Positions 37,393 to 45,919 of a stretch of DNA of 64,000 nucleotides are shown in pieces. Under the pieces are notes generated by a model, which did not search any database, was not told the origin of the DNA, and worked only from the letters and a program-made list of their open reading frames with translations. The stretch covers positions 1-64,000 of the forward strand of contig NZ_BQHO01000010.1 of the NCBI RefSeq assembly GCF_021601385.1, written 5' to 3'. Position 1 is the stretch's first letter. Every line of letters starts with the position of its first letter. A program made the translations under genes and the position numbers. This DNA is from Pseudomonas parasichuanensis (GTDB lineage: Bacteria; Pseudomonadota; Gammaproteobacteria; Pseudomonadales; Pseudomonadaceae).

Positions 37393-37417
37393 TTCGCGGC
37401 TAAACCCACTCCCACAC
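37393..37417. repeat. REP half-site
   Basis: TTCGCGGCTAAACCCACTCC and the following CACAC are a degenerate REP half unit in the 407-bp gap (37179-37585) between the aminotransferase and dehydrogenase genes. Nothing else in the gap was recognised. Confidence 0.6.
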
Positions 37418-37585
37418 CAGTCTTCTTTCACTGGCGGCTACGCGTCGTCAGCTGCCCTTCGAGGCCCAGGTGGGCCAATAGAGCGCCTTTCATCCCCCCT
37501 TCGAGTGGCCCTTTGGCGCCTGGGGTCAATACTTCCCTGTACAGGCGGGCGCGTTGCGGGTTTCACGCGCCGCGGGAGGTGGTAG

Positions 37586-38515
37586 ATGAACAAGCTTTCG
37601 ATTGTAGGTGCCGGCATGGTGGGCGAGGCGGCGGCTCAGGTCATCGCCCGGGAAGAGTTGTGCCGCGAGTTGATGTTGATCGATGTGCAGGGCGAGCTGG
37701 CGCAGGGCAAGGCGCTGGACGTCTGGCAGGCGGCCATCGAGTCAGGGTCCGATACCCGGGTCCTTGGTGGGTGCAATGCCGAAATGCTCCAGGGCTCCGA
37801 GCTGGTGGTGATTACCGCAGGCGTGCCGCGCAAGCCAGGGCAATCGCGTCAGGATGTGTTGAGCATCAACCTGCCGATTCTCGACAGCATCCTGCGGGAT
37901 ATCAGGCAGCATGCTCCGGCGGCGACGCTGCTGGTGGTGTCGAACCCGGTGGACGTGCTGACCTATCGGGCCTGGTCCAAGAGTGGCCTGGGGCGCGACA
38001 AAGTGTTCGGCCAGGCCGGGGTGCTGGATACCGCGCGCATGAAGTGTTTCATCGCCGAGGAAACCGGGTTTTCCGCTCGCGACATTACAGCGTTGGTGCT
38101 GGGCGGGCATGGCGACAGCATGGTGCCGCTGATGCGCTACTGTGCGGTCGGTTCGGTGCCGTTGTCCCAGTTCCTGTCCGCTGAGCAGATCGAGCGGATC
38201 GTGCAGCGCACGCGCCAGGGGGGCGGTGAGATTCTGGGCCTGAAGAAACTCGGCAGCGCCTGCGATGCCCCCGGCGTGGCCATTGCGCAGATGGTCGATG
38301 CCATCGCCAACGGGCGAAACCGGATTTTGCCGACGGTGGCGATCCTCGACGGCGAGTACGGGCGAAAGGATATCGCGATGGGGGTGCCCTGTGTGCTGGC
38401 AGGAGCAGGGATTGAGCGCGTGATCGAGCTGCCCCTGGATGCACAGGAGCAGGCGATGTTCGATCATTCTGCCGACCAGGTGGTGCGTGACATCGCAGAA
38501 ATGAAGGCGTTGTAA
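37586..38515 (+). CDS. mdh: Malate/lactate dehydrogenase, MDH type
   Basis: A 309-aa NAD-dependent 2-hydroxyacid dehydrogenase. It has the Rossmann start MNKLSIVGAGMVGEAAAQVI and the substrate loop GVPRKPGQSRQDVL near 84-97, where the Arg/Lys at the PRKPG position favours malate over lactate. VLDTARMKCFIAEETG contains the catalytic Asp, and LVLGGHGDSMVPLMRY the catalytic His near 173. A strong GGGAGGTGG site precedes the ATG. It oxidises malate to oxaloacetate or the reverse. It ends beside a hairpin and is convergent with the DUF533 gene. Confidence 0.85.
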   Translation: MNKLSIVGAGMVGEAAAQVIAREELCRELMLIDVQGELAQGKALDVWQAAIESGSDTRVLGGCNAEMLQGSELVVITAGVPRKPGQSRQDVLSINLPILDSILRDIRQHAPAATLLVVSNPVDVLTYRAWSKSGLGRDKVFGQAGVLDTARMKCFIAEETGFSARDITALVLGGHGDSMVPLMRYCAVGSVPLSQFLSAEQIERIVQRTRQGGGEILGLKKLGSACDAPGVAIAQMVDAIANGRNRILPTVAILDGEYGRKDIAMGVPCVLAGAGIERVIELPLDAQEQAMFDHSADQVVRDIAEMKAL

Positions 38516-38540
38516 GTGGGTGACCGCTGCGGTGGGTGCT

Positions 38541-38577
38541 TGCCTGCGCGGCTTCAGACTAATGAAGCGCGCAGGCA
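38541..38577. terminator. Long hairpin between two convergent genes
   Basis: TGCCTGCGCGGCTTCA pairs with TGAAGCGCGCAGGCA (one bulge) around the loop GACTAA, giving a stem of about 15 bp in the 73-bp gap between the mdh-like and DUF533 genes. It can form on both strands. It has no T-tract, so it may stabilise mRNA ends rather than terminate. Confidence 0.6.
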
Positions 38578-38588
38578 TCACCGCCGGG

Positions 38589-39299
38589 TCAGGCGCCTCC
38601 CTTGGCCTGCTGTTCCAGGTGCAGCTGCAAGGTCGGATCGAGTTGCAGTGCACTGGCCAGCTCGTCAAGGTAGGCACGCTCGGCGTCCTGCTGGTCATCC
38701 ACCAGCATCACGCTGGCCAGGTACATTTCCGCGGCCATGGCCGGGTCCCGGGCTGACTGCGCCACGTCGGCAGCATCGAGTGGCTTGCTGACTTCCTCGT
38801 CCAGCCATTGCTGCAGTTGCGGGTCGCTGGTCTGGCGTTTGATTTCGGCGTAGATCAACTGTTCTTCGTGTTCGTCGATGCGGCCGTCCGCCTTGGCGGC
38901 CGCAATCAGCGCGCGCAGGATGGCATGGCTGTGATCCTCGGCCTCGGGGCCGGCCAATTGATCGACCGTACGCAGCGCCTGTTGCGGGGCTGCCGCCTGG
39001 CTGCGCTGCCAGCTTTGATAGGCCTGGAACGCCATCATGCCCAACGATGCCAGGGCCGCGTAATTTGGGCCACCCGCGGAGCGCGCCTGGCCAGCGCTGC
39101 CGCCACCGCCCAACAGGCCACCGAGCAAACCACCAAGGCCGCCACCGCCAGCCGACGTACTGCCGCCGCCAAGCAGGCCGCCAAGCAAGCCACCCAAGCT
39201 GCCCAGGCTGTCTTGCGATGAAGTGCCGCCGCTCCCTTGTTGCGCTTGCGAGCGTTGTCCGGCCCGGAGTAACTGTTCGAGCAGATCACTGGTGTTCAT
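38589..39299 (-). CDS. DUF533 protein with glycine-rich linker
   Basis: A 236-aa protein. The N-terminus (MNTSDLLEQLLRAGQRSQAQ) leads into a low-complexity glycine-rich stretch at about 27-75 with repeats such as LGGLLGGLLGGG, then a helical region. The C-terminal half (HAILRALIAAAKADGRIDEH and MYLASVMLVDDQQDAERAYL) matches the DUF533/tellurite-resistance TerB-like helical domain, whose acidic residues may bind metal. Function is unknown. Such proteins are often near the inner membrane. ATG 39299 was chosen from the N-terminal family pattern. Confidence 0.8.
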   Translation of the reverse strand: MNTSDLLEQLLRAGQRSQAQQGSGGTSSQDSLGSLGGLLGGLLGGGSTSAGGGGLGGLLGGLLGGGGSAGQARSAGGPNYAALASLGMMAFQAYQSWQRSQAAAPQQALRTVDQLAGPEAEDHSHAILRALIAAAKADGRIDEHEEQLIYAEIKRQTSDPQLQQWLDEEVSKPLDAADVAQSARDPAMAAEMYLASVMLVDDQQDAERAYLDELASALQLDPTLQLHLEQQAKGGA

Positions 39300-39533
39300 G
39301 GCACCGCCCTCGGTTGATAGTCGTTGCCCAGCCAGGCAACGATAGCCCCCGCAAGGCGATCTGCCATGACCGCCTGACCGAAGGGAAGCCTCGGGGCACT
39401 GCTCAGCAGCCACAGCTTGATCTGTACGCATGGCTTGAGCCGCGAATAGGCGTCGTGAACGTCAATGTCAAAAGCCTTTTGGCGTGCTGTATCCTGACGC
39501 CCCCGAAAACAGCATGAATTCATGGAGGAAACA

Positions 39534-40076
39534 GTGCGGACCTACATTACAGGTGCCTCGTGTGCCGGGGTGACCACCTTGGGTCAGAACCTGGCGCTGC
39601 AACTCGGTGCACGGCACGCCGATGTCGATGATTTTTTCTGGATGCCGACCAACCCGCCTTTCACCACCCAACGCGAGGTCAATGAGCGCGTGCCGTTGAT
39701 CCAGCAAGCACTGGGTGACGACGATTGGGTGTTGACCGGATCGTGCATGGTGTGGGGCGAGGCGCTGCTTGCTCAAGTCGATCTGATTGTGTTCGTAGAC
39801 ACCGCAACGCCCGTTCGCCTCGAACGGCTGGCCGCACGTGAAAAAGAGCGCTTTGGCGATCGGATCGCGCCAGGCGGTGACATGCACGAGATCCATGTGG
39901 CCTTCAAGGCGTGGGCCTCGCAGTATGACAACCCGGACTTCTCAGGGCGCAATCGGGCGTGGCATGAGCGCTGGCTCTCGGCGCAAACGGCTGCGCTGTT
40001 GCGCCTTGACGGCACAAGCAGTCCCCAAGAGATGGTCGCGCGGGTCGTCCTTGAGTTGTCGCACGCCTCACGTTGA
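39534..40076 (+). CDS. P-loop small-molecule kinase-like protein
   Basis: A 180-aa P-loop NTPase resembling adenylate/shikimate kinases. The Walker-like start RTYITGASCAGVTTLGQNLA has GASCAGVTT in place of the classical GxxGxGK[ST], so the usual lysine is missing. D-V-D-D follows (DVDDFFWMPTN), with a lid region VRLERLAAREKERFGDRIAP. I chose the GTG start at 39534 because GGAGG lies just upstream. The missing lysine may mean weak or altered phosphoryl transfer. Confidence 0.65.
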   Translation: MRTYITGASCAGVTTLGQNLALQLGARHADVDDFFWMPTNPPFTTQREVNERVPLIQQALGDDDWVLTGSCMVWGEALLAQVDLIVFVDTATPVRLERLAAREKERFGDRIAPGGDMHEIHVAFKAWASQYDNPDFSGRNRAWHERWLSAQTAALLRLDGTSSPQEMVARVVLELSHASR

Positions 40077-40112
40077 ATCAGGCCCGCCGAGCGTTCAGTT
40101 CATAAGCCTGAA

Positions 40113-40292
40113 TCAGGCATTCGTGTCGCGCTGACGCGACCGCTGGTATCGGCTAAACCCAATCTGTATCGCTGCTGCCACCAGGCACAGCAAGCCGATT
40201 TTCAGCGTCGGGTCCATACCGTAGTGTTCGCACACTTTGCCCACGCCGATCACACTCACGAAGATGGCGATCGGTAACAACAGCTTTTGCAT
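40113..40292 (-). CDS. Small membrane protein, 59 aa
   Basis: A short gene. The product begins MQKLLLPIAIFVSVIGVGKV and has a second hydrophobic segment IGLLCLVAAAIQIGF, so two membrane helices are predicted, followed by a basic tail (SRYQRSRQRDTNA). GGGAG lies 7 bp upstream of the ATG. It is antisense-adjacent to the 3' end of the kinase-like gene. No function is assigned. Confidence 0.6.
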   Translation of the reverse strand: MQKLLLPIAIFVSVIGVGKVCEHYGMDPTLKIGLLCLVAAAIQIGFSRYQRSRQRDTNA

Positions 40293-40457
40293 CCCATACT
40301 CCCGGTATCAAATCTTCAAGCTTCTGTGTGGTGGGGAAGGGTATCGCGTTGTCACCGATCTAGCAGCATTGCCGTGCAGCGCTTGCCGTCGCCGACGTTG
40401 CCCCGCGCCGGGTATGATGGCGCCTGCGTCATCAGCCTGACAGACCCGGACAACCCA

Positions 40458-40616
40458 ATGAACCGCCAAAAGAAGATCAAGCAGCTCCTCAAAGCCCACG
40501 CGAAAAAGGCCAGCGCCAAGCTGGCGCCGCGCAAGCCCAAATACATCTGCAAGGCCGACCGGGCGAAGCTGGCTGCCGAGGCAGGTGCCGAGGCCGCTAC
40601 CACCGCTGAAAGCTGA
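40458..40616 (+). CDS. DUF2986 small basic protein, 52 aa
   Basis: A very basic short protein starting MNRQKKIKQLLKAHAKKASA and continuing KLAPRKPKYICKADRAKLAA. It matches DUF2986, a family of about 45-60 aa found in gamma-proteobacteria, with no known role. Its charge suggests nucleic acid or ribosome binding, but that is inference. The longer frame from 40287 includes intergenic DNA. Confidence 0.7.
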   Translation: MNRQKKIKQLLKAHAKKASAKLAPRKPKYICKADRAKLAAEAGAEAATTAES

Positions 40617-40739
40617 GCAGCAGGCCTGCTGGCTAACTGTATCGACGCAGGCCTGAACCCTCCCCGTAACACGCCTCTGCGCGATCGACCCCGAAGGTGC
40701 AGGCGCCCATGGCTATTGGCAACAGCTGCTCGCGCACAT

Positions 40740-40758
40740 GACAATAAGAGTCATTACC
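40740..40758. promoter_or_regulatory. Fur-box-like site upstream of the first FecI-type gene
   Basis: GACAATAAGAGTCATTACC agrees with the 19-bp Fur consensus GATAATGATAATCATTATC at 14 of 19 positions by eye. It lies 22 bp before the sigma factor start, which fits iron repression of the cassette. Confidence 0.65.
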
Positions 40759-40780
40759 ACTCGCGAACTGTTCTATTGCC

Positions 40781-41302
40781 ATGTCCGCCAACGATCTGTC
40801 CCTGCATAGCGCCGTCAACGACCTGTACTGCGACCATCACGGTTGGCTCAAAGGCTGGCTGCGCAAGCGCCTGGGTAACTCCTGCGATGCGGCGGACCTG
40901 GCCCAGGACACCTTTGTGCGGGTGCTCAAGGCCCGCAGCGCGCTGGAGGTTCGCGAACCGCGCGCCTACCTGTCGATGATCGCCAAAGGCTTGCTGATCG
41001 ACCTGTTCCGTCGCCGCTCATTGGAGCAGGCCTACCTGGACACGTTGGCCAGCCTGCCTGAAGCGCAACAGCCGTCGCTCGAAGAGCAGGCGATCTGGCT
41101 GCAGGCCCTGGTGGAAATCGACCGCATGCTGCAAGGTCTGGGGCCGAAGGTGCGGCAGGTGTTCATCCTCTCGCAGTTCGACGGCCTGACTTACCCGCAG
41201 ATCGCCGAGCGCCTGGGCATCGGCCTGCGCACGGTCAACAACCATATGGCCAAGGCCATGGAGCATTGCTGCCTGATGCAGATCGAGTTGCAGCTGGCAT
41301 GA
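40781..41302 (+). CDS. fecI: FecI-type ECF sigma factor
   Basis: A 173-aa ECF sigma factor of the iron-starvation group. Region 2 has DLYCDHHGWLKGWLRKRLGN and AADLAQDTFVRVLKARSALE. Region 4 has VFILSQFDGLTYPQIAERLG with the HTH IGLRTVNNHMAKAMEHCCLM. It directs transcription of the receptor gene at 42362. The 3' end overlaps the FecR gene by 4 bp (ATGA). A Fur-like site is just upstream, so it should be made when iron is scarce. Confidence 0.93.
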   Translation: MSANDLSLHSAVNDLYCDHHGWLKGWLRKRLGNSCDAADLAQDTFVRVLKARSALEVREPRAYLSMIAKGLLIDLFRRRSLEQAYLDTLASLPEAQQPSLEEQAIWLQALVEIDRMLQGLGPKVRQVFILSQFDGLTYPQIAERLGIGLRTVNNHMAKAMEHCCLMQIELQLA

Positions 41303-42264
41303 GCCTTTCGGCTGCCGAGCGCAAGGCGATCAGTGCCGCCGCGCAGTGGTACGCGCGACTGCAGTCGGGTGTCGCGACCGACGCCGAGCGCGGCGCCTTC
41401 AACGCCTGGCTGGTTGCTGACCCTGTGCACCAGCAGGCGTGGCAGCGCATGGCGGCGGTAGGCGAGCAGCTGGCCAGCGTGCCCGGCGCGCTGGCTGCAC
41501 CGGCCTTGCGCGGCGTCGATCCGTCCCGGCGCCAGCTGTTGCGCAGCTTGGCGCTGCTGGTGCCGGCGGCCTCGCTGGGCTGGCTGAGCTGGCGCAGCGA
41601 CACTTCGCAGCAACTGCTGGCCGATTACCGTACCGCAGTCGGTGAGCGCCGCGAATTCCGCCTGGCCGACGGCGGCACGCTGCTGCTCAACACCGACACC
41701 TCGGTCAATCTGCGCTACGACGGCCAGCAACGTGTGCTTGAGCTGTTGTCGGGCGAGATTCTGGTAAGCACCGCTGCCGACCCGGCCCGCCGGCCGTTCA
41801 AGTTGCTCACCCGACATGGCGAAGTCCTGGCGCTGGGCACGCGCTTCATCGTTCGCAGCGAAGGGGCCGGTGGCGAGGTCGCGGTACTGGAGAAAGCGGT
41901 AGAAGTGCGCTCGGCCAGCGGCGCCTCGACGGTGCGTGTCGAGGCTGGGCAATCGGTGAATTTCAATGGCCGTGCAGTGGATGCGGTACGGCGCAACGAT
42001 GCCAGCGTGGGCGCCTGGCAACACGGCAGCATCATTGCCCTGGACCGCCCGTTGATCGACCTGCTGGCAGAGTTGGCCCGCTATCGCACAGGCGTGTTGC
42101 GCTGTGACCCGCGTATCGCCCAATTGAAGGTGTCCGGGGCGTTCCCCATCGATGACACCGACCTGGCGCTGGCCGCGCTGGAAAGCGGCTTCGCGCTGCG
42201 GGTGGCGCGTTACAGCCGCTATTGGGTGAACGTTTCGCCGCCTGCCGATGCATCGCGTCAGTGA
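41299..42264 (+). CDS. fecR: FecR-type transmembrane sensor (anti-sigma)
   Basis: A 321-aa FecR protein. The N-terminal cytoplasmic part (SAAAQWYARLQSGVATDAER, AFNAWLVADPVHQQAWQRMA) is the DUF4880 sigma-binding region. A membrane segment (RSLALLVPAASLGWL) is near 80-100, and the periplasmic FecR domain contains GGTLLLNTDTSVNLRYDGQQ and LLSGEILVSTAADPARRPFK. The C-terminal DUF4974-like end touches the receptor's signalling domain. It should hold or activate the FecI-type sigma factor until the receptor signals. Start at the overlapping ATG 41299. Confidence 0.93.
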   Translation: MSLSAAERKAISAAAQWYARLQSGVATDAERGAFNAWLVADPVHQQAWQRMAAVGEQLASVPGALAAPALRGVDPSRRQLLRSLALLVPAASLGWLSWRSDTSQQLLADYRTAVGERREFRLADGGTLLLNTDTSVNLRYDGQQRVLELLSGEILVSTAADPARRPFKLLTRHGEVLALGTRFIVRSEGAGGEVAVLEKAVEVRSASGASTVRVEAGQSVNFNGRAVDAVRRNDASVGAWQHGSIIALDRPLIDLLAELARYRTGVLRCDPRIAQLKVSGAFPIDDTDLALAALESGFALRVARYSRYWVNVSPPADASRQ

Positions 42265-42267
42265 CGT

Positions 42268-42316
42268 AAAAATTCTTTCTACGGCTTTGCACTTTTTATC
42301 CGCATCGTTCGGCTCA
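42268..42316 (+). promoter_or_regulatory. FecI-type promoter-like sequence of receptor 1
   Basis: Between fecR and the receptor, AAAAATTCTTTCTACGGC followed by TTTTTATCCGCATCGTTCGG and CTCAT closely resembles the E. coli fecA promoter as I remember it (AATTCTTATTT, then TTTTTACCCTTCTCGTTCG and CTCAT). This supports expression of the receptor from its own FecI-dependent promoter. Confidence 0.65.
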
Positions 42317-42361
42317 TCCCTCAATGCGCTTAATTGATCGTTGTTTTGGGGGAGGATAGGC

Positions 42362-44842
42362 ATGTCTGCGGTATTCAAGGCGGGGCGTCTGGCGACGGCG
42401 GTAAAGGTGGGGTTGTTGGCGGTAAGCGTTTCCAGCGTCTGGTCCACGGCAACGTTAGCGGCACAGGGGGCGGTTTCGCGCCAGAGCGCGGTCAAGGCCT
42501 TCGACATTGCTGGCGGCAGCCTGACCGAAGTGCTCAGCCAGTTCGCCAGCGCCGCCGGTGCGGCGATTTCCTTCGATGCGCGGCAAACCGATGGCCTGCA
42601 GTCGCCCGGGCTCAAGGGCTCCTTCGGCGTCAGTGAAGGCTTTGCGCGCATCCTCGGCGGCAGTGGCCTGCAGGCCGAACCCCAGGCCAATGGTACCTAT
42701 GTGCTGCGCGCCGCCCCTTCCAGCGGCGCGGCGCTGGAACTGGGCGCCACCACCGTCAACGGCCAGCTGCTCGGTGCCACCACCGAGAACAGCGGTTCGT
42801 ACACCACCGGCGCGGTGACCATCGGCAAGGGAGAACACTCGCTCAAGGAGACCCCGCAGTCGGTCACCGTGATGACCCGCAAGATGCTCGATGACCAGAA
42901 CCTCAACACCATCGACCAGGTCATGGAAAAGACCCCGGGCATCACCGTCTACGACTCGACCATGGGCGGCAAATACTTCTATTCGCGCGGCTTTCGCATG
43001 TCGGGCCAGTACCAGTACGACGGTGTGCCGCTGGACATGGGCAACCTCTACGTGCAGGCCGACAGCTTCAGCAGCGACATGGCCTACTACGACCGCGTCG
43101 AGGTGCTGCGTGGCGCCGCCGGCATGATGAAGGGCTCAGGCGGCACTGCCGGCGGGGTGAACTTTGTGCGCAAGCGCGGCCAGGCCGAGGCGCATACCGA
43201 TATCACCCTCTCCGGTGGCAGCTGGGACAACTACCGCGGCCAGGTGGACACCGGCGGCCCACTCAATGCCAGCGGCACCTTGCGTGGCCGCGCCGTGGTC
43301 GCCGAACAGAGCCGGCATTACTCGGTGGACGATGCCAGCCGCAAGGACCAGGTGTACTACGGCGCCCTCGACGCCGACCTGAGCCCCGACACCACGGTCG
43401 GGCTGGGCGTCGCCTATGAAGACGTCGACGCCAACCCCTGCTGGGGCGGCATGCCGCGCTACCGCGACCGCAGCGACCTCAAGCTCAGCCGCTCGACCTG
43501 CCTGGACCCCTCGTGGAACACCTGGCGCAGCCAGCGCACCACGGTGTTCAGCGACCTTACCCACCCGTTCAATGACGACTGGCGCCTCAAGGTCGCCAGC
43601 GTCTACACAAAGAACACCCAGGACATCAAGTACGCCTTCGCCTCGGGTGCCGTGACGCCCGGCGTCAACACCACCGGCGTGCTCGGCAGCCTGTACGACT
43701 ACGACCAGGTCGATTACGGCCTGGACGCCTACGTGGATGGCAAGTTCGACGCCTTCGGCCAGCGCCACGAACTGGTGCTGGGCATGAACGCCAGCCGTTC
43801 CAACAAGGATGACTTCTACTCGGTGGCGTTCTTGCCGCAGCGCCAGAATGTGTTCAACCCGAACAAGTTCATACCCGAGCCGGACGACAGCTACTTCATC
43901 AGGAATTCGTCCCGTGGCGGGCCGGTCAAGTCGGTCATCAAGCAGAAGGGGATGTACTCGACCCTGCGCCTGAAACTGGCCGACCCGCTGACCCTGGTCA
44001 TGGGTGGCCGGGTGAGCTGGTACAGCGCCCAGACCGACTCCGACTTCATCAACACGGGCACCTCAGAGCATTCGCGCAGCAAGGAGACCGGGCAGGTCAC
44101 GCCCTTTGCCGGCGTGCTACTGGACCTCAATGACAACCTCACCGCCTACGCCAGCTATTCGGACATCTTCACCCCGCAAGGCAACTACCGCTCCGAAGAC
44201 GGTTCGGCACTCAAGCCTTTGGTGGGGCAAAGCTATGAGCTGGGGATCAAGGGCGCCTGGTTCGATGGTCGGCTCAACAGCGCCTTCAACCTGTTCCGCA
44301 CCATCCAGAAAGACCAGGCGCAGACCGACTACAACTTGTCCTGCCCGTCCTCCGATGGCTATTGCTACGTCAACGCCGGCAGGGTTCGCGCGCAAGGCTT
44401 CGAGGCCGAGATCAGCGGCGAAGTCACCGAACGCCTGCAACTGCTCGCCGGCTACACCTACACCCAGACCAAGACCCTCGACGATATCGACAGCAGCCTG
44501 AACGGCGCGGCGTTCAACAGCTATGTGCCGCGGCATGTGCTGCGCATGTGGGGTGAGTACGCCCTGAACGGGGCGCTGGAGAAATTCAGCGTGGGTGCCG
44601 GGGTCAGCGCGCAAAGCGATAACTACCGGGTGTCGCCGGCCAGTGGCGAAAAAATCATCCAGGCCGGTTATGCCATCTGGAACGGCCGCATCGGCTACCG
44701 CATCGACGACACCTGGTCGGTGGCGCTCAACGGCAACAACCTGTTCGACAAGCGTTACTACAGCACCATCGGTACCGAAACCTTCGGCAACTATTACGGT
44801 GAGCCGCGCAACTTCATGGTGTCGGTGAAGGCGAGTTTCTAA
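42362..44842 (+). CDS. TonB-dependent ferrisiderophore receptor with STN signalling domain
   Basis: An outer-membrane receptor of 826 aa. It has a signal peptide (SAVFKAGRLATAVKVGLLAV), then an STN domain (about 48-105: FDIAGGSLTEVLSQFASAAG). The plug has KETPQSVTVMTRKMLDDQNL and VEVLRGAAGMMKGSGGTAGG, and the 22-strand barrel ends in a terminal phenylalanine (VSVKASF). The STN domain contacts FecR. It should import a ferric siderophore. ATG 42362 is preceded by GGGGGAGGATAG. The ligand is unknown; the paralogue at 50016 has the same length. Confidence 0.92.
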   Translation: MSAVFKAGRLATAVKVGLLAVSVSSVWSTATLAAQGAVSRQSAVKAFDIAGGSLTEVLSQFASAAGAAISFDARQTDGLQSPGLKGSFGVSEGFARILGGSGLQAEPQANGTYVLRAAPSSGAALELGATTVNGQLLGATTENSGSYTTGAVTIGKGEHSLKETPQSVTVMTRKMLDDQNLNTIDQVMEKTPGITVYDSTMGGKYFYSRGFRMSGQYQYDGVPLDMGNLYVQADSFSSDMAYYDRVEVLRGAAGMMKGSGGTAGGVNFVRKRGQAEAHTDITLSGGSWDNYRGQVDTGGPLNASGTLRGRAVVAEQSRHYSVDDASRKDQVYYGALDADLSPDTTVGLGVAYEDVDANPCWGGMPRYRDRSDLKLSRSTCLDPSWNTWRSQRTTVFSDLTHPFNDDWRLKVASVYTKNTQDIKYAFASGAVTPGVNTTGVLGSLYDYDQVDYGLDAYVDGKFDAFGQRHELVLGMNASRSNKDDFYSVAFLPQRQNVFNPNKFIPEPDDSYFIRNSSRGGPVKSVIKQKGMYSTLRLKLADPLTLVMGGRVSWYSAQTDSDFINTGTSEHSRSKETGQVTPFAGVLLDLNDNLTAYASYSDIFTPQGNYRSEDGSALKPLVGQSYELGIKGAWFDGRLNSAFNLFRTIQKDQAQTDYNLSCPSSDGYCYVNAGRVRAQGFEAEISGEVTERLQLLAGYTYTQTKTLDDIDSSLNGAAFNSYVPRHVLRMWGEYALNGALEKFSVGAGVSAQSDNYRVSPASGEKIIQAGYAIWNGRIGYRIDDTWSVALNGNNLFDKRYYSTIGTETFGNYYGEPRNFMVSVKASF

Positions 44843-44867
44843 GCCCTGCCGATAGCGTTTGACCTGA

Positions 44868-44896
44868 TGCCCGGAGCCGAACTCCGGGCATTTTTG
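44868..44896 (+). terminator. Intrinsic terminator of the first receptor gene
   Basis: TGCCCGGAG and CTCCGGGCA form a 9-bp stem with a CCGAA loop, followed by TTTTT. It ends the fecI-fecR-receptor unit and lies between it and the convergent LysR gene. Confidence 0.85.
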
Positions 44897-44904
44897 CGTG
44901 CTAA

Positions 44905-45801
44905 CTACAACGCCAGTTGCAACGAGCTGCCCTTTAGCAGCGCCACCATCATCTGCGCCGCCGGCGGCATGTAGCCCTCGGCACGGGTCAGCAAGGCCAC
45001 CGTGCGACTCATGGTGGTTTCGGCCAGCCGCACCTCGCGCAGTTGCGCCATGCCCTGGCCGTGCTCCAAGGTTTCCCGGGCCAGGAAGCTCAGCAGCCGC
45101 GTGCGGGCGATCAGCCGTGGCAGCAGCGAGATCGAGTTGGTTTCGATCTGCGCCACCGGCGCTGGCAACTGGCGCGAAAGAAAAGCGTTGTCGATCCAGC
45201 GCCTGGCCGTGACCGTCGGCCCTGCCAGCACCCAGCGGTACTGGCACAGGTCCTTGAGTGTGTAAGGCTGGCTGAAGATCGGGTGGTCGGCGCTGGCCAC
45301 CACCACGGCTTCGTCCTGGATCAGCGGGTGGGCGATGAACTGCGGGTCTTCGACGATCAGCGGGCAGATGATGGCGTCCAGCCGGCCGGCGCGCAGCGAC
45401 TCGCGCAGCACGTCGTCCTGGCCGATGGTCAGGCTCAGGGTGAGGTCGGGGGCGCGCTCCAGCAGGCTGGCCACCAGTTGCGGCAGCAGGTGCTCGGCCA
45501 TGCTCGCCGCACAGCCCAGGCGAATGTTGCCGGTCAGGCCGCTGGCGAAATCGCGCACTTCGCGCTCGGTTTCGCTGATGCTCAGGCGCAACTCCTTGCC
45601 CCGTGCCAATAGCAGCGCGCCGACATCGGTCAGCTTGATGCGCCGGCCGTCGCGCTGGAACAGCCGTGTGCCCAGTGATTCCTCCAGGCGCTGGATGCTC
45701 TTGCTCAGGGCGGGCTGGCTGCGGTTGAGCTTTTCAGCCGCACGCCCGAGGTGGCCGAGCTCGGCGATGGTCTCGAAGTAGGTCAGGTCGCGTAGGTCCA
45801 T
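44905..45801 (-). CDS. LysR family transcriptional regulator
   Basis: A 298-aa LysR regulator. The helix-turn-helix region has FETIAELGHLGRAAEKLNRS and QPALSKSIQRLEESLGTRLF. The effector domain (about 92-290) has IRLGCAASMAEHLLPQLVAS and RESLRAGRLDAIICPLIVED. It is divergent from the AbrB-type transporter gene, with the regulatory gap next to its start, so that gene is the likely target. The inducer is unknown. Confidence 0.88.
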   Translation of the reverse strand: MDLRDLTYFETIAELGHLGRAAEKLNRSQPALSKSIQRLEESLGTRLFQRDGRRIKLTDVGALLLARGKELRLSISETEREVRDFASGLTGNIRLGCAASMAEHLLPQLVASLLERAPDLTLSLTIGQDDVLRESLRAGRLDAIICPLIVEDPQFIAHPLIQDEAVVVASADHPIFSQPYTLKDLCQYRWVLAGPTVTARRWIDNAFLSRQLPAPVAQIETNSISLLPRLIARTRLLSFLARETLEHGQGMAQLREVRLAETTMSRTVALLTRAEGYMPPAAQMMVALLKGSSLQLAL

Positions 45802-45919
45802 GATTCATGAATTTCAGTTATCGATTCATCGAAAGTAGAAAATAGACCTGATGAATCATGGCGTCGATAATTTCCTCACGGTTCGCACTCGCGGCCGCTC
45901 TGTACGGGGGATTTCGACC

